A DNA stretch of 64,000 nt from Sphingobacteriales bacterium (GTDB lineage: Bacteria; Bacteroidota; Bacteroidia; Chitinophagales; UBA2359), in the NCBI GenBank assembly GCA_016700115.1, contig CP064999.1:4464001-4528000 (forward strand), given 5' to 3'. Below the pieces are notes generated by a model. The model saw nothing but the letters and a program-made list of their open reading frames with translations. It had not been told where the DNA came from and did not search any database. The translations under genes were made by a program, and so were the position numbers. Shown piece after piece: positions 1 through 9,047 of this stretch (positions within the stretch are counted from its first letter, which is position 1; the number at the start of each line of letters is the position of its first letter).

Positions 1-283
1 CTGCAAGTTGCGATAACCTCCAATCACGTAACCCGCTATAACTATAAATAGATTTCCGCATGTTATTAGCAAAAAAATTATAAGCTGTCGTGTCCATCCG
101 GTGTCTGTAAAAATGAAAAGCAGCGATAACTGCCATTGCTTCTGCCTTGGTAGTTGGGTTGTCAACTTTTAAAAAACCATCTAACGAAAGTTTAATAACA
201 CCAAACAAAGAAATTTCTGCAGTCGGTGAAATTCGGTTGAATTGTTTTTCAATTGCTGACATAATGGTTTCAAAACTATGCAT
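1..283 (-). CDS. Unknown protein, C-terminus cut by window edge
   Basis: A minus-strand frame starts at an ATG at 283 and stays open for 94 codons to the window edge, so the C-terminus is missing. The product begins MHSFETIMSAIEKQ and continues with a protein-like mix (AEAMAVIAAFHFYRHR, NNMRKSIYSYSGLRDW). The nearest in-frame stop upstream leaves no other ATG, and an AAAGGA stretch sits about 5 bases before the start. It lies 176 bases downstream of rlmH on the same strand. I do not recognise the family. Reality rests only on the open frame, the plausible start and the composition. Confidence 0.5.
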   Translation of the reverse strand, partial: MHSFETIMSAIEKQFNRISPTAEISLFGVIKLSLDGFLKVDNPTTKAEAMAVIAAFHFYRHRMDTTAYNFFANNMRKSIYSYSGLRDWRLSQLA

Positions 284-459
284 ATATCCTTTAGATTTAA
301 ATGAGATGATAGAAAATTGTATTACAGATTTATCAGTATTACAAAAACATGCAACTATTTACACTTGTAGTATTCAACAATTGACAGATAAAAAACCTCA
401 TGTTTACAGGAAAAATTGTTACCCACATTGAAATCAATAATTTTTAGGCAGATACAATA

Positions 460-924
460 TCAATGATGATAAGATTCATTGTTGATGATAGTGAAAGCCC
501 GATATAGTTGTTCTGTAAAAACTAATCTAACCAATTGATGTGAAAAAGTCATTTCTGATAATGCCACTTTATCGTTTGCCCTTTGGTAAATTACCGGACT
601 AAATCCATAAGCGCCCCCAACTAAAAACTTAACTTGCCTGATACTTTTATTCATTAATTGTTGTAAATATTGAGCAAATCCAACAGAACTAAATTGTTTT
701 CCACTTTTATCTAACAAAATAAGGTAATCCCCTTCTCCTATTTTAGACAGTTGGATTTCTGCCTCTTTTTCTTTGATTAAGGACTCAACTTTAATCTGTT
801 TGAGTTCCGGTAATATTATAATCTCAAACCCAATATAATGTTTCAATCTTTTTTGGTAAACATTTACACCTTCTTCAATATAACTTTCAGTTGTTTTTCC
901 GGTAAGAAGCAATGAAATTTTCAT
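460..924 (-). CDS. rlmH: 23S rRNA (pseudouridine-1915 N3) methyltransferase RlmH
   Basis: RlmH uses S-adenosylmethionine to methylate N3 of pseudouridine 1915 in helix 69 of 23S rRNA on assembled 70S ribosomes. The 154-residue product has the SPOUT-fold signatures: LLDKSGKQFSS in the middle, the cofactor-loop segment FLVGGAYGFS, and the C-terminal LSEMTFSHQL followed by LYRAFTIINNESYHH. The final Tyr-His-His matches the family's conserved tail. The open frame reaches position 948, but I place the start at 924: MKISLLLTGKT is the usual beginning and gives the normal family length of about 155. It is apparently monocistronic. Confidence 0.93.
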   Translation of the reverse strand: MKISLLLTGKTTESYIEEGVNVYQKRLKHYIGFEIIILPELKQIKVESLIKEKEAEIQLSKIGEGDYLILLDKSGKQFSSVGFAQYLQQLMNKSIRQVKFLVGGAYGFSPVIYQRANDKVALSEMTFSHQLVRLVFTEQLYRAFTIINNESYHH

Positions 925-1323
925 TTTGTATTGTTTTAAATTCCACAATTTACAAAGCTGTTTGAATTCTATACTGCAATGCCTTTATATGAATCGTTTA
1001 ATATTGAATTTCTCACACATTTTGATTTTGTATAGTTAGTAAATTGAAAAAAGCATTTTTCAGTCCTCCTTAACTCAAACTATTACAAGTAGATTGGTTT
1101 TTTACTTAGTTAGACAGTTTAAAAGTCAAAATTGCATAAATAATATTCCCCACTTTTAAGGGCTTTTTAGAAGTATATTCTTTGCTACAATTTACTGTAT
1201 TTAAAAAAATTATTGTCGTCAAATTGCAGAATTGAGCACTAAAAACGAAGCTCACTATATAAAAATCCCGACTAAAGTATAAATTTGCTCAAATATACAC
1301 TTCAACACCAAACCTAACACTCT
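925..1323. other. Intergenic region between divergent rlmH and the secreted CxxCH protein
   Basis: About 400 AT-rich bases between divergently transcribed genes. No RNA gene or convincing open frame was seen. The only element I can point to is the TAAATTTG box at 1280-1287. Confidence 0.6.
1280..1287 (+). promoter_or_regulatory. Candidate Bacteroidota -7 box (TAAATTTG)
   Basis: TAAATTTG matches the Bacteroidota -7 consensus TAnnTTTG and lies 36 bases before the ATG at 1324. I see no clear TTTG-type -33 element at the expected distance, so this is a candidate only. Confidence 0.35.
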
Positions 1324-4017
1324 ATGAAATGCAACATTTTTACCCTTTTGATTTGTGTTTGTTTTTTGTTCAATTTTAGCAATTTACAATCACAGCCTTA
1401 TTATTACACACCACATATACAAAGTTTTATTACCACCTATGGTTGTGGCGGATGTCATTTTGCCGGAGGAAGTAGTGGTTTTAATCAGTTAACTTATGCA
1501 GCAATATTGGCGGGGGGGGTTCAATGTGCCCCTGATGTTCGTCCATTTGACGAAAATGGTAGCCCTTATGTCATCAAAATAGATTGTTCACTCCCATTAA
1601 CTTGCGGTGGAAGCAATATGCCTTATGGGAATCCATGCACAGTCAGTGCTTCCGATATAGCTTTAGTTCGTGCATGGATCAGAGGGGGGGCTTTAGGTGA
1701 TAACACTTTTTGCCAGTCTTTTTCCGGCAGCCCGCTTACGATAGACTTTACAGGTTTTGCAGGTGGAGGTTTTACTTCCTCACCTTCAACTACACAACTC
1801 AATTCAAAAGTCTGGAATTTTGGTGGATTTAGTGATTTTTATAAACCCGGACAATCTAATACAGGAAATGATTTTGCTCGTGGTGCCACTACTCCTGGAG
1901 TTCCTGTAACTGGAGGAATTTATGGTTGTACTTATTCAACAGGAAATCAAGCACTTTGGCTTCAACCTTCTACCAGCGATTTCAGTGCTCCAAACGGAGG
2001 AAGCATTAATCTTCAATTGTGTAATAACAGTGGAAGCAGCATTACTTCACTAAATATAAGTTATGACCTTTTAATCTATAACGATCGCGACCGTTCAAGC
2101 AGTTTTAACTTTTTCTATTCAACCAATGGAAGTACCTACACCCAAATTTTAGCATTGGATTATACTTCTCCTACAACTGCCAGTGTAACACCTACTGTTG
2201 TAACTGTTCCCAGAAGCTCTACCTTCAATAGCCTGAATATTCTAAATGGTGAAATGTTCTACCTGCGTTGGTTTGGCAATGATGTTTCAGGTTCAGGCGA
2301 AAGGGATGAGTTAGGAATAGACAATATCATTGTTTCTATTCCCGGAACTTGCAACATCACTAATGTGTCTGCAACAACTCCTGATTGCAGCGGCACATCA
2401 GCAACCTTTAATGTTAGCTTTATTCAAAGTGGCGGAAGTGGCAATTACAATGTAATCAATACTGCCAACAGCAGTATTTTAGCTTCAGGCAGCAGTTCCC
2501 CTATATCCGTAACGATACCAAATAGTGTCGGAGGTAATATTAATGTTAACATTGTTGATGTTTCCATTCCTACTTGTTCAGGAAGTCCGGTTACTGTTAC
2601 ATTACCTGACTGCACACCAGTTTGTTCAATTAGTTCTGTAAATGCTACAACTGCTACATGCAACGGTACAAGTGCCGAATTTAACGTGTCCTTTAATGTT
2701 GCAAATGGAAGTGGCGTATATAATGTCATTAACACCGCCAATAATAACATTCTTGCTTCAGGAAATGTCTCTCCAATTCAGGTTTCTATTCCTAATAATC
2801 TTACCGCCGGCAATATCAGTATCAATGTTACGGATGCTTCTAATCCCGGTTGTGCCGGAAATCCTTTTGTTGTTGCCCTTCCAGACTGCACTCCTCCTGT
2901 ATTTTGTGGAAACAATGCTTGTGATGGTACAGAAGAATTTTGCTCTTGCCCAGCCGATTGTGATTGTGTAATCAGCGCTGAGTTTCTCAATTTTGACCTT
3001 AGTAGTTTACCCGTTGTATCTGCATTGCCTGTTGCTTTTTGTACCACTTATGTTACTGGTGAAGTCAATCCCAGCCTTCCACATTACCTTTATGTTCCTT
3101 TGCGTGTTAATGGCGTTACTTGTACTACTTATAATCTTACTTCTGATGAAGGTTCGTTTTATGTTTTAAATGCAAATACTCTTCAAAGCACAGCGACAAT
3201 AGGAAACATGTCAATTGTTTGGCTTCGAATGAGTCAGGGAGAAATTAACCTTGCAGGCGGATCAACTACTATCAATTTTTCAGGATCATCCGGCAGTTGT
3301 TTGACTAACAAAACAATTACGTGGTCAAACGTTACCAATTATACGGGTAATGTAGCTACAACCTGTAAAGCAGCTTTAACTATTCGAGCCTTCTTAACCG
3401 GAGCATATAATTTTACTGCAAATGATGGTTTGATGCGTTTAAATCTCAATTCATTAGTCCCTTTAAATTCTCCTTATAGTGTATCACCATGGAATGCTCC
3501 GTCAGCATCAGTTACTTCTGTTCCATCCGATATTGTTGACTGGGTCCTTGTAGAACTGAGAAACCCCCTAAACGACAATTTGATTGAAAGTCAGGCAGGC
3601 CTTTTAGCTTCTGATGGTTTTGTTAGAAATACATCAGGTCATCCCGGGTTGACTTTTGCAGCAACAGGAACTTTTAAGGTTGTGGTAAAACATAGAAATC
3701 ATGTCGGAATTATCAGCAATGCTACTATAGATCCTAATGGTGGTGTTGCAAACTTAGTAAGTCAGGCAAATGTAAATCAAGGCAGTAATCAATTGATAAA
3801 TTTAGGAGATACCGGATTGTTCGGACTTGCACCCGGCGATATCAATTCAAATGGTGTAGTTACTTATGCAGACTATAATGCATTTATAAATGCAGGTACA
3901 ATGTCGAATAATTATCATCCTGCAGATTGCAATATGGATGGTCAGGTAAACTTAAATGACTTCAATTTTATGCGTATTTATTTTCAGCAAATCGGACTTT
4001 CTCCTATCAGAAATTAA
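1324..4017 (+). CDS. Secreted multidomain protein with CxxCH haem-type motif and dockerin-like end
   Basis: The 897-residue product starts with a signal peptide of about 23 residues. Residues about 28-130 look like a small cytochrome-c-type domain: CGGCH is a CxxCH haem-attachment motif, and the SNMPYGNP and DIALVRAWIRGGA segments resemble planctomycete-type cytochrome domains. A beta-rich region of about 200 residues follows, with WLQPS and SGSGERDELGIDN. Next come two related repeats of about 90 residues, each opening with a Cys and closing with LPDCTP, then a Cys-rich insert (CGNNACDGTEEFCSCPADCD). The last 60 residues hold two dockerin-type Asp/Asn loops (GDINSNGVVTYADYNAF and DCNMDGQVNLNDFNFM). 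No type-IX sorting domain is visible. The next gene follows after 15 bases. Function is unknown; haem binding is inferred from the motif. Confidence 0.75.
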   Translation: MKCNIFTLLICVCFLFNFSNLQSQPYYYTPHIQSFITTYGCGGCHFAGGSSGFNQLTYAAILAGGVQCAPDVRPFDENGSPYVIKIDCSLPLTCGGSNMPYGNPCTVSASDIALVRAWIRGGALGDNTFCQSFSGSPLTIDFTGFAGGGFTSSPSTTQLNSKVWNFGGFSDFYKPGQSNTGNDFARGATTPGVPVTGGIYGCTYSTGNQALWLQPSTSDFSAPNGGSINLQLCNNSGSSITSLNISYDLLIYNDRDRSSSFNFFYSTNGSTYTQILALDYTSPTTASVTPTVVTVPRSSTFNSLNILNGEMFYLRWFGNDVSGSGERDELGIDNIIVSIPGTCNITNVSATTPDCSGTSATFNVSFIQSGGSGNYNVINTANSSILASGSSSPISVTIPNSVGGNINVNIVDVSIPTCSGSPVTVTLPDCTPVCSISSVNATTATCNGTSAEFNVSFNVANGSGVYNVINTANNNILASGNVSPIQVSIPNNLTAGNISINVTDASNPGCAGNPFVVALPDCTPPVFCGNNACDGTEEFCSCPADCDCVISAEFLNFDLSSLPVVSALPVAFCTTYVTGEVNPSLPHYLYVPLRVNGVTCTTYNLTSDEGSFYVLNANTLQSTATIGNMSIVWLRMSQGEINLAGGSTTINFSGSSGSCLTNKTITWSNVTNYTGNVATTCKAALTIRAFLTGAYNFTANDGLMRLNLNSLVPLNSPYSVSPWNAPSASVTSVPSDIVDWVLVELRNPLNDNLIESQAGLLASDGFVRNTSGHPGLTFAATGTFKVVVKHRNHVGIISNATIDPNGGVANLVSQANVNQGSNQLINLGDTGLFGLAPGDINSNGVVTYADYNAFINAGTMSNNYHPADCNMDGQVNLNDFNFMRIYFQQIGLSPIRN

Positions 4018-4032
4018 AAAACTGCATAGACT

Positions 4033-4488
4033 ATGAATATTGATTTAGTAGCATTCTTTTACCTTTTGCTGGCAGTTGGTGTATTTTTGTATTATTCGTG
4101 GAACAAAGGACGAAAAAAACGCCCTTCTTTGGCAGAGGAAGTAGGCTTTGAAGAACTGACTATCGAACAGGCTTTAAACAATTATGACCCCATCACTGCA
4201 GCTAATTTAGTCCCTGCCCATGAAGTGGTGACGGTGAATCCTAAACCAGAACCTCTTCCTATTAAAACTACAAACAATTTGACTCCGGTTAAAAAAGAAG
4301 AAGAAAGTCTTTTTATTGATTACGAAAGTCAAATCATAGAACAAAGAAAACTTTCCAGGAAAAAAACCTTGAAAAAGGCCTATAAGGGGCTTTCCAAAAA
4401 AATGACATTGTTTAATGTAAAAAAACCTTTTGTTTTTAATTTGCGGGATGCCATAATTTATGATACAATCTGGAAGCGCAAATATTGA
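4033..4488 (+). CDS. Small single-pass membrane protein, unknown function
   Basis: The 151-residue product has one N-terminal membrane segment at about residues 5-23 (FFYLLLAVGVFLYY). A positive NKGRKKR stretch follows, which predicts that the rest is cytoplasmic. The remainder is charged and low in hydrophobics, with basic runs (RKLSRKKTLKKAYK) near the C-terminus. It starts 15 bases after the preceding secreted-protein gene, so the two are probably co-transcribed. It converges on the pyrophosphatase gene with a 19-base gap. I do not recognise the family. Confidence 0.65.
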   Translation: MNIDLVAFFYLLLAVGVFLYYSWNKGRKKRPSLAEEVGFEELTIEQALNNYDPITAANLVPAHEVVTVNPKPEPLPIKTTNNLTPVKKEEESLFIDYESQIIEQRKLSRKKTLKKAYKGLSKKMTLFNVKKPFVFNLRDAIIYDTIWKRKY

Positions 4489-4507
4489 CAGATTTTGTTA
4501 GATCGGT

Positions 4508-5050
4508 TTAGGATGTGAAATTTTGTTTGTATAGTTCAAAACTTTCCTGAACTATTTGCATCGCCATCGTTTTTCCTAAGAAATCTTCAACAACCACAGA
4601 TTTCCTTTCGAGTTTTTTATAATCTTCAAAGAAATTGCGAAGTTCGGAAATAAAGTGTTGAGGCAGTTCTGAAATGTCATTAATATGGCTGACGCTTGGA
4701 TCATTGGCACAAACGGCAATGATTTTGTCATCTGCTTCGTTGTTGTCCAACATTCTCATTACCCCAATAACTTTTGCAGAAACGAGGCATAAAGGAACAA
4801 AGTCTATCTGAGACAAGACTAATATATCTAAGGGATCATTGTCATCACAAAAGCTTTGCGGTATAAAACCATAATTTGCCGGATAATATACAGAAGAATA
4901 TAAAACTCTGTCTAATTTTAACAATCCACTTTCTTTGTCTAACTCGTATTTTGCTCGTGAACCTTTTGGAATTTCAATTATGCCATTTACAATTTCAGGT
5001 ATATTTTTACCCGGAGAAACATGATGCCAGGGATTGAAATTCTTTTGCAT
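4508..5050 (-). CDS. ppa: Inorganic pyrophosphatase, family I
   Basis: This cytoplasmic enzyme hydrolyses pyrophosphate to two phosphates and so drives nucleotide, amino-acyl-tRNA and cofactor synthesis. The 180-residue length is typical of bacterial family I enzymes. Recognisable elements are IEIPKGSRAKYE at about 25-36 (active-site Lys, Arg and Glu), YYPANYGFIP at about 55-64, and the signature DDNDPLD at 69-75, whose aspartates bind Mg2+. The third metal-binding region is present as VIGVMRMLDNNEADDKII. The FAD-oxidoreductase gene lies 37 bases upstream on the same strand, so the two may share a transcript. Confidence 0.95.
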   Translation of the reverse strand: MQKNFNPWHHVSPGKNIPEIVNGIIEIPKGSRAKYELDKESGLLKLDRVLYSSVYYPANYGFIPQSFCDDNDPLDILVLSQIDFVPLCLVSAKVIGVMRMLDNNEADDKIIAVCANDPSVSHINDISELPQHFISELRNFFEDYKKLERKSVVVEDFLGKTMAMQIVQESFELYKQNFTS

Positions 5051-5087
5051 TGAATAAGTATTAGGTAGCTATTGAAATTCAGTGGAA

Positions 5088-6365
5088 TTAGTTTTTGGGA
5101 ACTGCAACATTTAACGCTAAATCCCAGGCAAGAGCATTTGCAGTAAAACGTCCTGATTCCATTGCTCCATTAATTGAACCGTTGAAAAGATAGTCTCCGC
5201 ACAGGTAAATGCCGGGCTTTACCGGTTTAATATTATTTTTGTCCGGTGTTTCTATATGCGGTTTATCAGGTAGTGCGTATTGGATATGATAAGTTTTTAA
5301 ATGGTCCCAAAAACGCACTTCTTTCTTAAACAATTTGCGCAATTCTCCTTTTACCGTAGTAAGAAGTTGGGTATTGTCCAAATCTGTAGGTTTAACTATT
5401 GTAACAGAAATTAAATGCCTCCCTGCAGGTGCGTAATTTGGGTTAATAAGGCTTGGCACACAAATATTATTAACTAACCCTTCGTCTTCACCATTCAAAA
5501 CAAGAATTGGGCGATGTATTGGAGGTTTGTCTGTTGAGAAATATAAACAAGTCGAACGATGTCCTTTATCGTTAATTTGAACTGTATCGCCAAGTAAAAC
5601 TTTTGCTGCAGCAGGATTTGTTGCAATCAAAACTGCCCTGCAATCAAAAGTTTCGCCTTTCTCAGTTGTAACTTTATGGTGAGTTACTTTAGTAACTTTA
5701 GTGTTGGTTTGAATTGAATTAGGATGCAATCTTTCAGCCATTTGTTGTGGTATTGATTCCATTCCGCCAGATGGAAGAGCAGCATAGCCGGAGGCAAACA
5801 TTTTAAATACAAATTCAAACATCCGGCTTGATGTTTGCAGCCCATTTTCAAGAAAAATTCCGGTGAAAAAAGGTTGAAAAAAAGATTTTAAAAATTCCGG
5901 TGAAAATTTCCAATCCTTTAAATAGGCCGCCGTTGTTTTTTCGGGTTGAGCAAAAATCTGTTCTACTGATAATCGTTTTACCCTATTGCGAAGCGCAACT
6001 ACTTTTAGTTTATCTCTGAATGTAGTTAAAGGAGAAAATAAATTATTAATAATAGATTGCGGATGTTTGAAGGGGTCTAACAAAGGATGAAGTTTATTGT
6101 TTTTCCATATTAATGCCCCTGACATAAAGTTAAAAAGTCCTAATGCTTTATAATCCAACATTCTGAATACTTCGGGATATGCAGTCAGTAAGACCTGAAA
6201 ACCATGATCTAACAAAAAACCATCAACAATATCTGTTTTAACCCTGCCTCCTACCCTGTCTGTTGCTTCCAATAATTTTACGTTAAGTCCTTCATTTTGC
6301 AGTTCTATTGCTGCAGTCAGCCCTGCAATTCCTCCTCCAACTATAACAACATCATATTTTGCCAT
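5088..6365 (-). CDS. FAD-dependent amine-oxidase-type oxidoreductase
   Basis: The 425-residue protein has an N-terminal Rossmann FAD-binding site (VVIVGGGIAGLTAAIEL, residues 6-22), an acidic residue at the end of strand 2 (LLEATDRVGGR), and the GG doublet typical of the amine oxidase / phytoene desaturase / protoporphyrinogen oxidase superfamily. The C-terminal FAD-contact motif GIYLCGDYLFNGSINGAMESG is also present (quoted here only up to its key GD and NGA residues: GIYLCGDY, NGSINGAMESG). It has no signal peptide or membrane helix. The substrate cannot be read from the sequence; protoporphyrinogen-oxidase-like and carotenoid-desaturase-like roles are both possible. It lies 37 bases upstream of ppa. 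Confidence 0.82.
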   Translation of the reverse strand: MAKYDVVIVGGGIAGLTAAIELQNEGLNVKLLEATDRVGGRVKTDIVDGFLLDHGFQVLLTAYPEVFRMLDYKALGLFNFMSGALIWKNNKLHPLLDPFKHPQSIINNLFSPLTTFRDKLKVVALRNRVKRLSVEQIFAQPEKTTAAYLKDWKFSPEFLKSFFQPFFTGIFLENGLQTSSRMFEFVFKMFASGYAALPSGGMESIPQQMAERLHPNSIQTNTKVTKVTHHKVTTEKGETFDCRAVLIATNPAAAKVLLGDTVQINDKGHRSTCLYFSTDKPPIHRPILVLNGEDEGLVNNICVPSLINPNYAPAGRHLISVTIVKPTDLDNTQLLTTVKGELRKLFKKEVRFWDHLKTYHIQYALPDKPHIETPDKNNIKPVKPGIYLCGDYLFNGSINGAMESGRFTANALAWDLALNVAVPKN

Positions 6366-6517
6366 GCTTCCTCCGGTAAATTTTGGCCAAAAATAGAGAA
6401 AAAAAACAAGCGGGATAATTTTTGATTCTTCGATAAAATTTAGCGTACACTTTAACTGAACTAATCCGTGATAACCATAACAATGTGTTATTTATGTTAT
6501 CATAACTTCTATTGACT

Positions 6518-7996
6518 TCAATCCATAGCATTTACAGTTTCGACCAGTTCTATAAACTCCTCTCTGAATAAATGCGGGTCGTAGTTACGTGCATTTTGGG
6601 CCCAATCAATAACATTTGAGAAAGTAACATTGCCTTTATAAGGAGATTGGCGAAGCAACATAGCATAAGCCACAACTGATGCAGCAAATCTGTTGTTCTC
6701 TGTAGATTCTGCAAAACCGGTTTGGTAATCTGTAATTGGCATTGTGATTTCCCGGCTTACAGATTCTCCGGGCATTTTGTAACGAAAATCTATGGTAAAA
6801 GATGGAATTCCGCTACATTCTGCACATATTGCGGGAATTATTTCATATAAAGCTGTAATGGTTTGACCCACACTGATATCTCCTGCATCCGTGGTATCTG
6901 ATTCGAACTCATTATTTTGAAGTAACCGGTTTTCGTAGCCTATTAATCTATAAGCACTGACCAAATTCTGATCAAACTCAACCTGAATTTTCACATCATC
7001 TGCGATGGAATAAAACTTGTTAAATTCGTACTCAAAAATTTTTCTTGCCTGCTCGAGATTATCCATGTATTCGTAAATGCCATTTCCGTTATTTGCCACA
7101 CTTTCCATCAAAGCCTCATTGAGATTGCCACTTCCTAATCCAATAACAGTCAGGTAAATTCCACTTTGCCGTTTTAGTTTGATGAGGTCAATCAATTGGT
7201 CTTTATCAGTGATACCAATATTGAAATCTCCATCAGTGGCAATAATAATCCGGTTATTCCCTCCGGAAACAAAATTTTCTTCTGCAATCTGATAAGCAGC
7301 ATTAATGCCGGCAGAACCTGCTGTACCTCCTCCGGTCTCTAAAGATTGGATGGCGTTATTTATTACTGTTTTCTGATTTCCTGATGTTGAGGACAAAACG
7401 GTTTCCCATTTTCCGGAATAAGTAACGATGGCGATTTTATCTTCTTCTCTGAGTGTGTTTACCAGATATATCAATCCTGATTTTAATAATGGAAGTTTAT
7501 TTTCGGGAGCCATTGAACCTGAAACATCAATTAATAAGACAAAGTTTGAGGGCGGTAATTCCTGAAGAGGAATGGTTTTCCCCTTAATTCCAATTCTGAT
7601 GAGCCTGTTTTCAACGTTCCATGGGCAACTGCTAACCTCACCATTAATGCCAATATTTTCTGTTCCTTCGGGTTCCGGATAATCATATTGAAAATAGTTC
7701 ACAAACTCTTCAGTGCGTATTGCATCTTTCAAAGGTTTTTTATCTGCATTAACCATACGACGCATGTTAGCATAAGCTGCGCCATCGGCATCAGTCGAAA
7801 AAGTTGATACCGGCTCAATTGCTGTGTAAATAAAAGGATTTTCTTCAAAACTGTTGTATCGCTCAGCGCCTTGATAATAATCGTTCAATACTGTCCAATC
7901 TTCAGCAAATGAACATCCGGTCCACCACAAAGACAGTAAAATTATACAGATTAAAAATAAGGAATTGCGATTCTTTATTTGATGATTGGGTTTCAT
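6518..7996 (-). CDS. VWA-domain lipoprotein of the YfbK type
   Basis: The 492-residue protein has a lipoprotein signal with the lipid-accepting Cys at about residue 28 (LWWTGC). Residues about 53-112 match the N-terminal domain found before VWA in YfbK-type proteins (FSTDADGAAYANMRRM, RTEEFVNYF). The VWA domain follows, with a complete metal-ion-dependent adhesion site: DVSGS at 157-161, the Thr in the GGGTAGSAG loop, and TDGDFNIG. The C-terminal ~130 residues match the trailing YfbK-type domain. It is the last gene of the parA-parB-DUF5683 run, 13 bases after the DUF5683 gene. The family is described as surface or periplasmic and its ligand is unknown. Co-transcription with the chromosome-partitioning genes is notable. 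Confidence 0.85.
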   Translation of the reverse strand: MKPNHQIKNRNSLFLICIILLSLWWTGCSFAEDWTVLNDYYQGAERYNSFEENPFIYTAIEPVSTFSTDADGAAYANMRRMVNADKKPLKDAIRTEEFVNYFQYDYPEPEGTENIGINGEVSSCPWNVENRLIRIGIKGKTIPLQELPPSNFVLLIDVSGSMAPENKLPLLKSGLIYLVNTLREEDKIAIVTYSGKWETVLSSTSGNQKTVINNAIQSLETGGGTAGSAGINAAYQIAEENFVSGGNNRIIIATDGDFNIGITDKDQLIDLIKLKRQSGIYLTVIGLGSGNLNEALMESVANNGNGIYEYMDNLEQARKIFEYEFNKFYSIADDVKIQVEFDQNLVSAYRLIGYENRLLQNNEFESDTTDAGDISVGQTITALYEIIPAICAECSGIPSFTIDFRYKMPGESVSREITMPITDYQTGFAESTENNRFAASVVAYAMLLRQSPYKGNVTFSNVIDWAQNARNYDPHLFREEFIELVETVNAMD

Positions 7997-8009
7997 GAGG
8001 TTAAATGAT

Positions 8010-9047
8010 TTAAAATCCTATTTGAAAGGTTAAGCCTCCTGTAGCAGAGTTAAATGAACCTGCAAAATACGGAGAATTTTGAGGTATCAGATATGGAGAA
8101 ACTTTGAAACTGAGATCTTCACTGACATCAAAGTCAACCAAATGTGCATCTATCAAGGCATCGAGTATGGTAATGGCATACCATAATGTTCCACCTATAA
8201 TTGAGATTTCCACATAACGACGGTAAACATTTTTTCGTCCAATCAGAATATTGTTATCTGTGATAAAGGCAAGTTGGGGGTCCGGGTTGTTTGGAGCATA
8301 AAATCCGGGCCTTGTTCGCACAAGGTACTCATTTTTGTAGTTCAAGTACTCTTTTCTGTTTAAATAAAATCCAACTCCTGCGGCTGCAAAACCGGCATAA
8401 ACGATTGGAATCTTCCAGTATTTTTTGTTGTAAGCTTGTCCCCATCCCGGTATGAGCATTGTCCGATATGCAGCTTTTATAGGTGATCTGACAATTTTAT
8501 CATTCTTAATATGCGAATTCATGTATGCGTCCAAGAGATTGGCACTGTAAAATATCAACAGTGCATTAAAAGCTATATTATATTGCTTTAATGCTTTCTG
8601 TTTTTTTTCCTGTATTGGCAACAAGTCTGTATTGTCTTTTATTCCATTGGCATAGTTTTCCAATACTTGGTTGTATTTATTCAGTTGTTTGTTATAGTTT
8701 ATTCTTGTAGTTATTGTTGCGGTGGTCAAAGCAGCTACCCCACTTGCAAAAAAGGGAGTTTTCCAATATTGCTTGTTGTAATACTGACCACCTCCGGGTA
8801 CAAGAGAAAATAATAGTGCTTTATTAGGGTTATAGTGAAAAACTGAATCAGGAATATCCTCATTAACCATAGTTGAATCAATTGAAGTTAATCCTTGCTT
8901 ATTATTTACCAATATTGTATCCTGAGCAAATAGCATTTGGCCTAAAGCAAAAGCAATCCACACTTTAAGAATTGGCAGAAAAGAAAATGAGCCGCGAAGT
9001 GAGTTAATCATTCGACGAATGAATTTCAGAAGCAAACGGGCTGTCAT
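8010..9047 (-). CDS. DUF5683 membrane-associated protein
   Basis: The 345-residue protein has an N-terminal hydrophobic segment (LKVWIAFALGQMLFAQ), probably a signal peptide cleaved after AQ. The DUF5683 core contains two similar Gly/Tyr-rich motifs, SLVPGGGQYYNKQYWK and MLIPGWGQAYNKKYWK, each followed by a hydrophobic helix. This doublet is typical of the family. Its ATG overlaps the parB stop by four bases (ATGA), which implies translational coupling. In many Bacteroidota this family is encoded next to parAB (family knowledge). Its function is unknown. The first 20-30 residues before the hydrophobic segment are basic, so a slightly later start is possible. Confidence 0.83.
   Translation of the reverse strand: MTARLLLKFIRRMINSLRGSFSFLPILKVWIAFALGQMLFAQDTILVNNKQGLTSIDSTMVNEDIPDSVFHYNPNKALLFSLVPGGGQYYNKQYWKTPFFASGVAALTTATITTRINYNKQLNKYNQVLENYANGIKDNTDLLPIQEKKQKALKQYNIAFNALLIFYSANLLDAYMNSHIKNDKIVRSPIKAAYRTMLIPGWGQAYNKKYWKIPIVYAGFAAAGVGFYLNRKEYLNYKNEYLVRTRPGFYAPNNPDPQLAFITDNNILIGRKNVYRRYVEISIIGGTLWYAITILDALIDAHLVDFDVSEDLSFKVSPYLIPQNSPYFAGSFNSATGGLTFQIGF

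Noticed and set aside
147..431. Plus-strand open frame of 94 codons
   Set aside because: It overlaps the minus-strand partial gene and its composition is poor; the minus frame is more protein-like.
925..948. RlmH start at 948 (MWNLKQYK...)
   Set aside because: The family begins MKIxLL; the eight extra residues are not conserved-looking and exceed the usual length.
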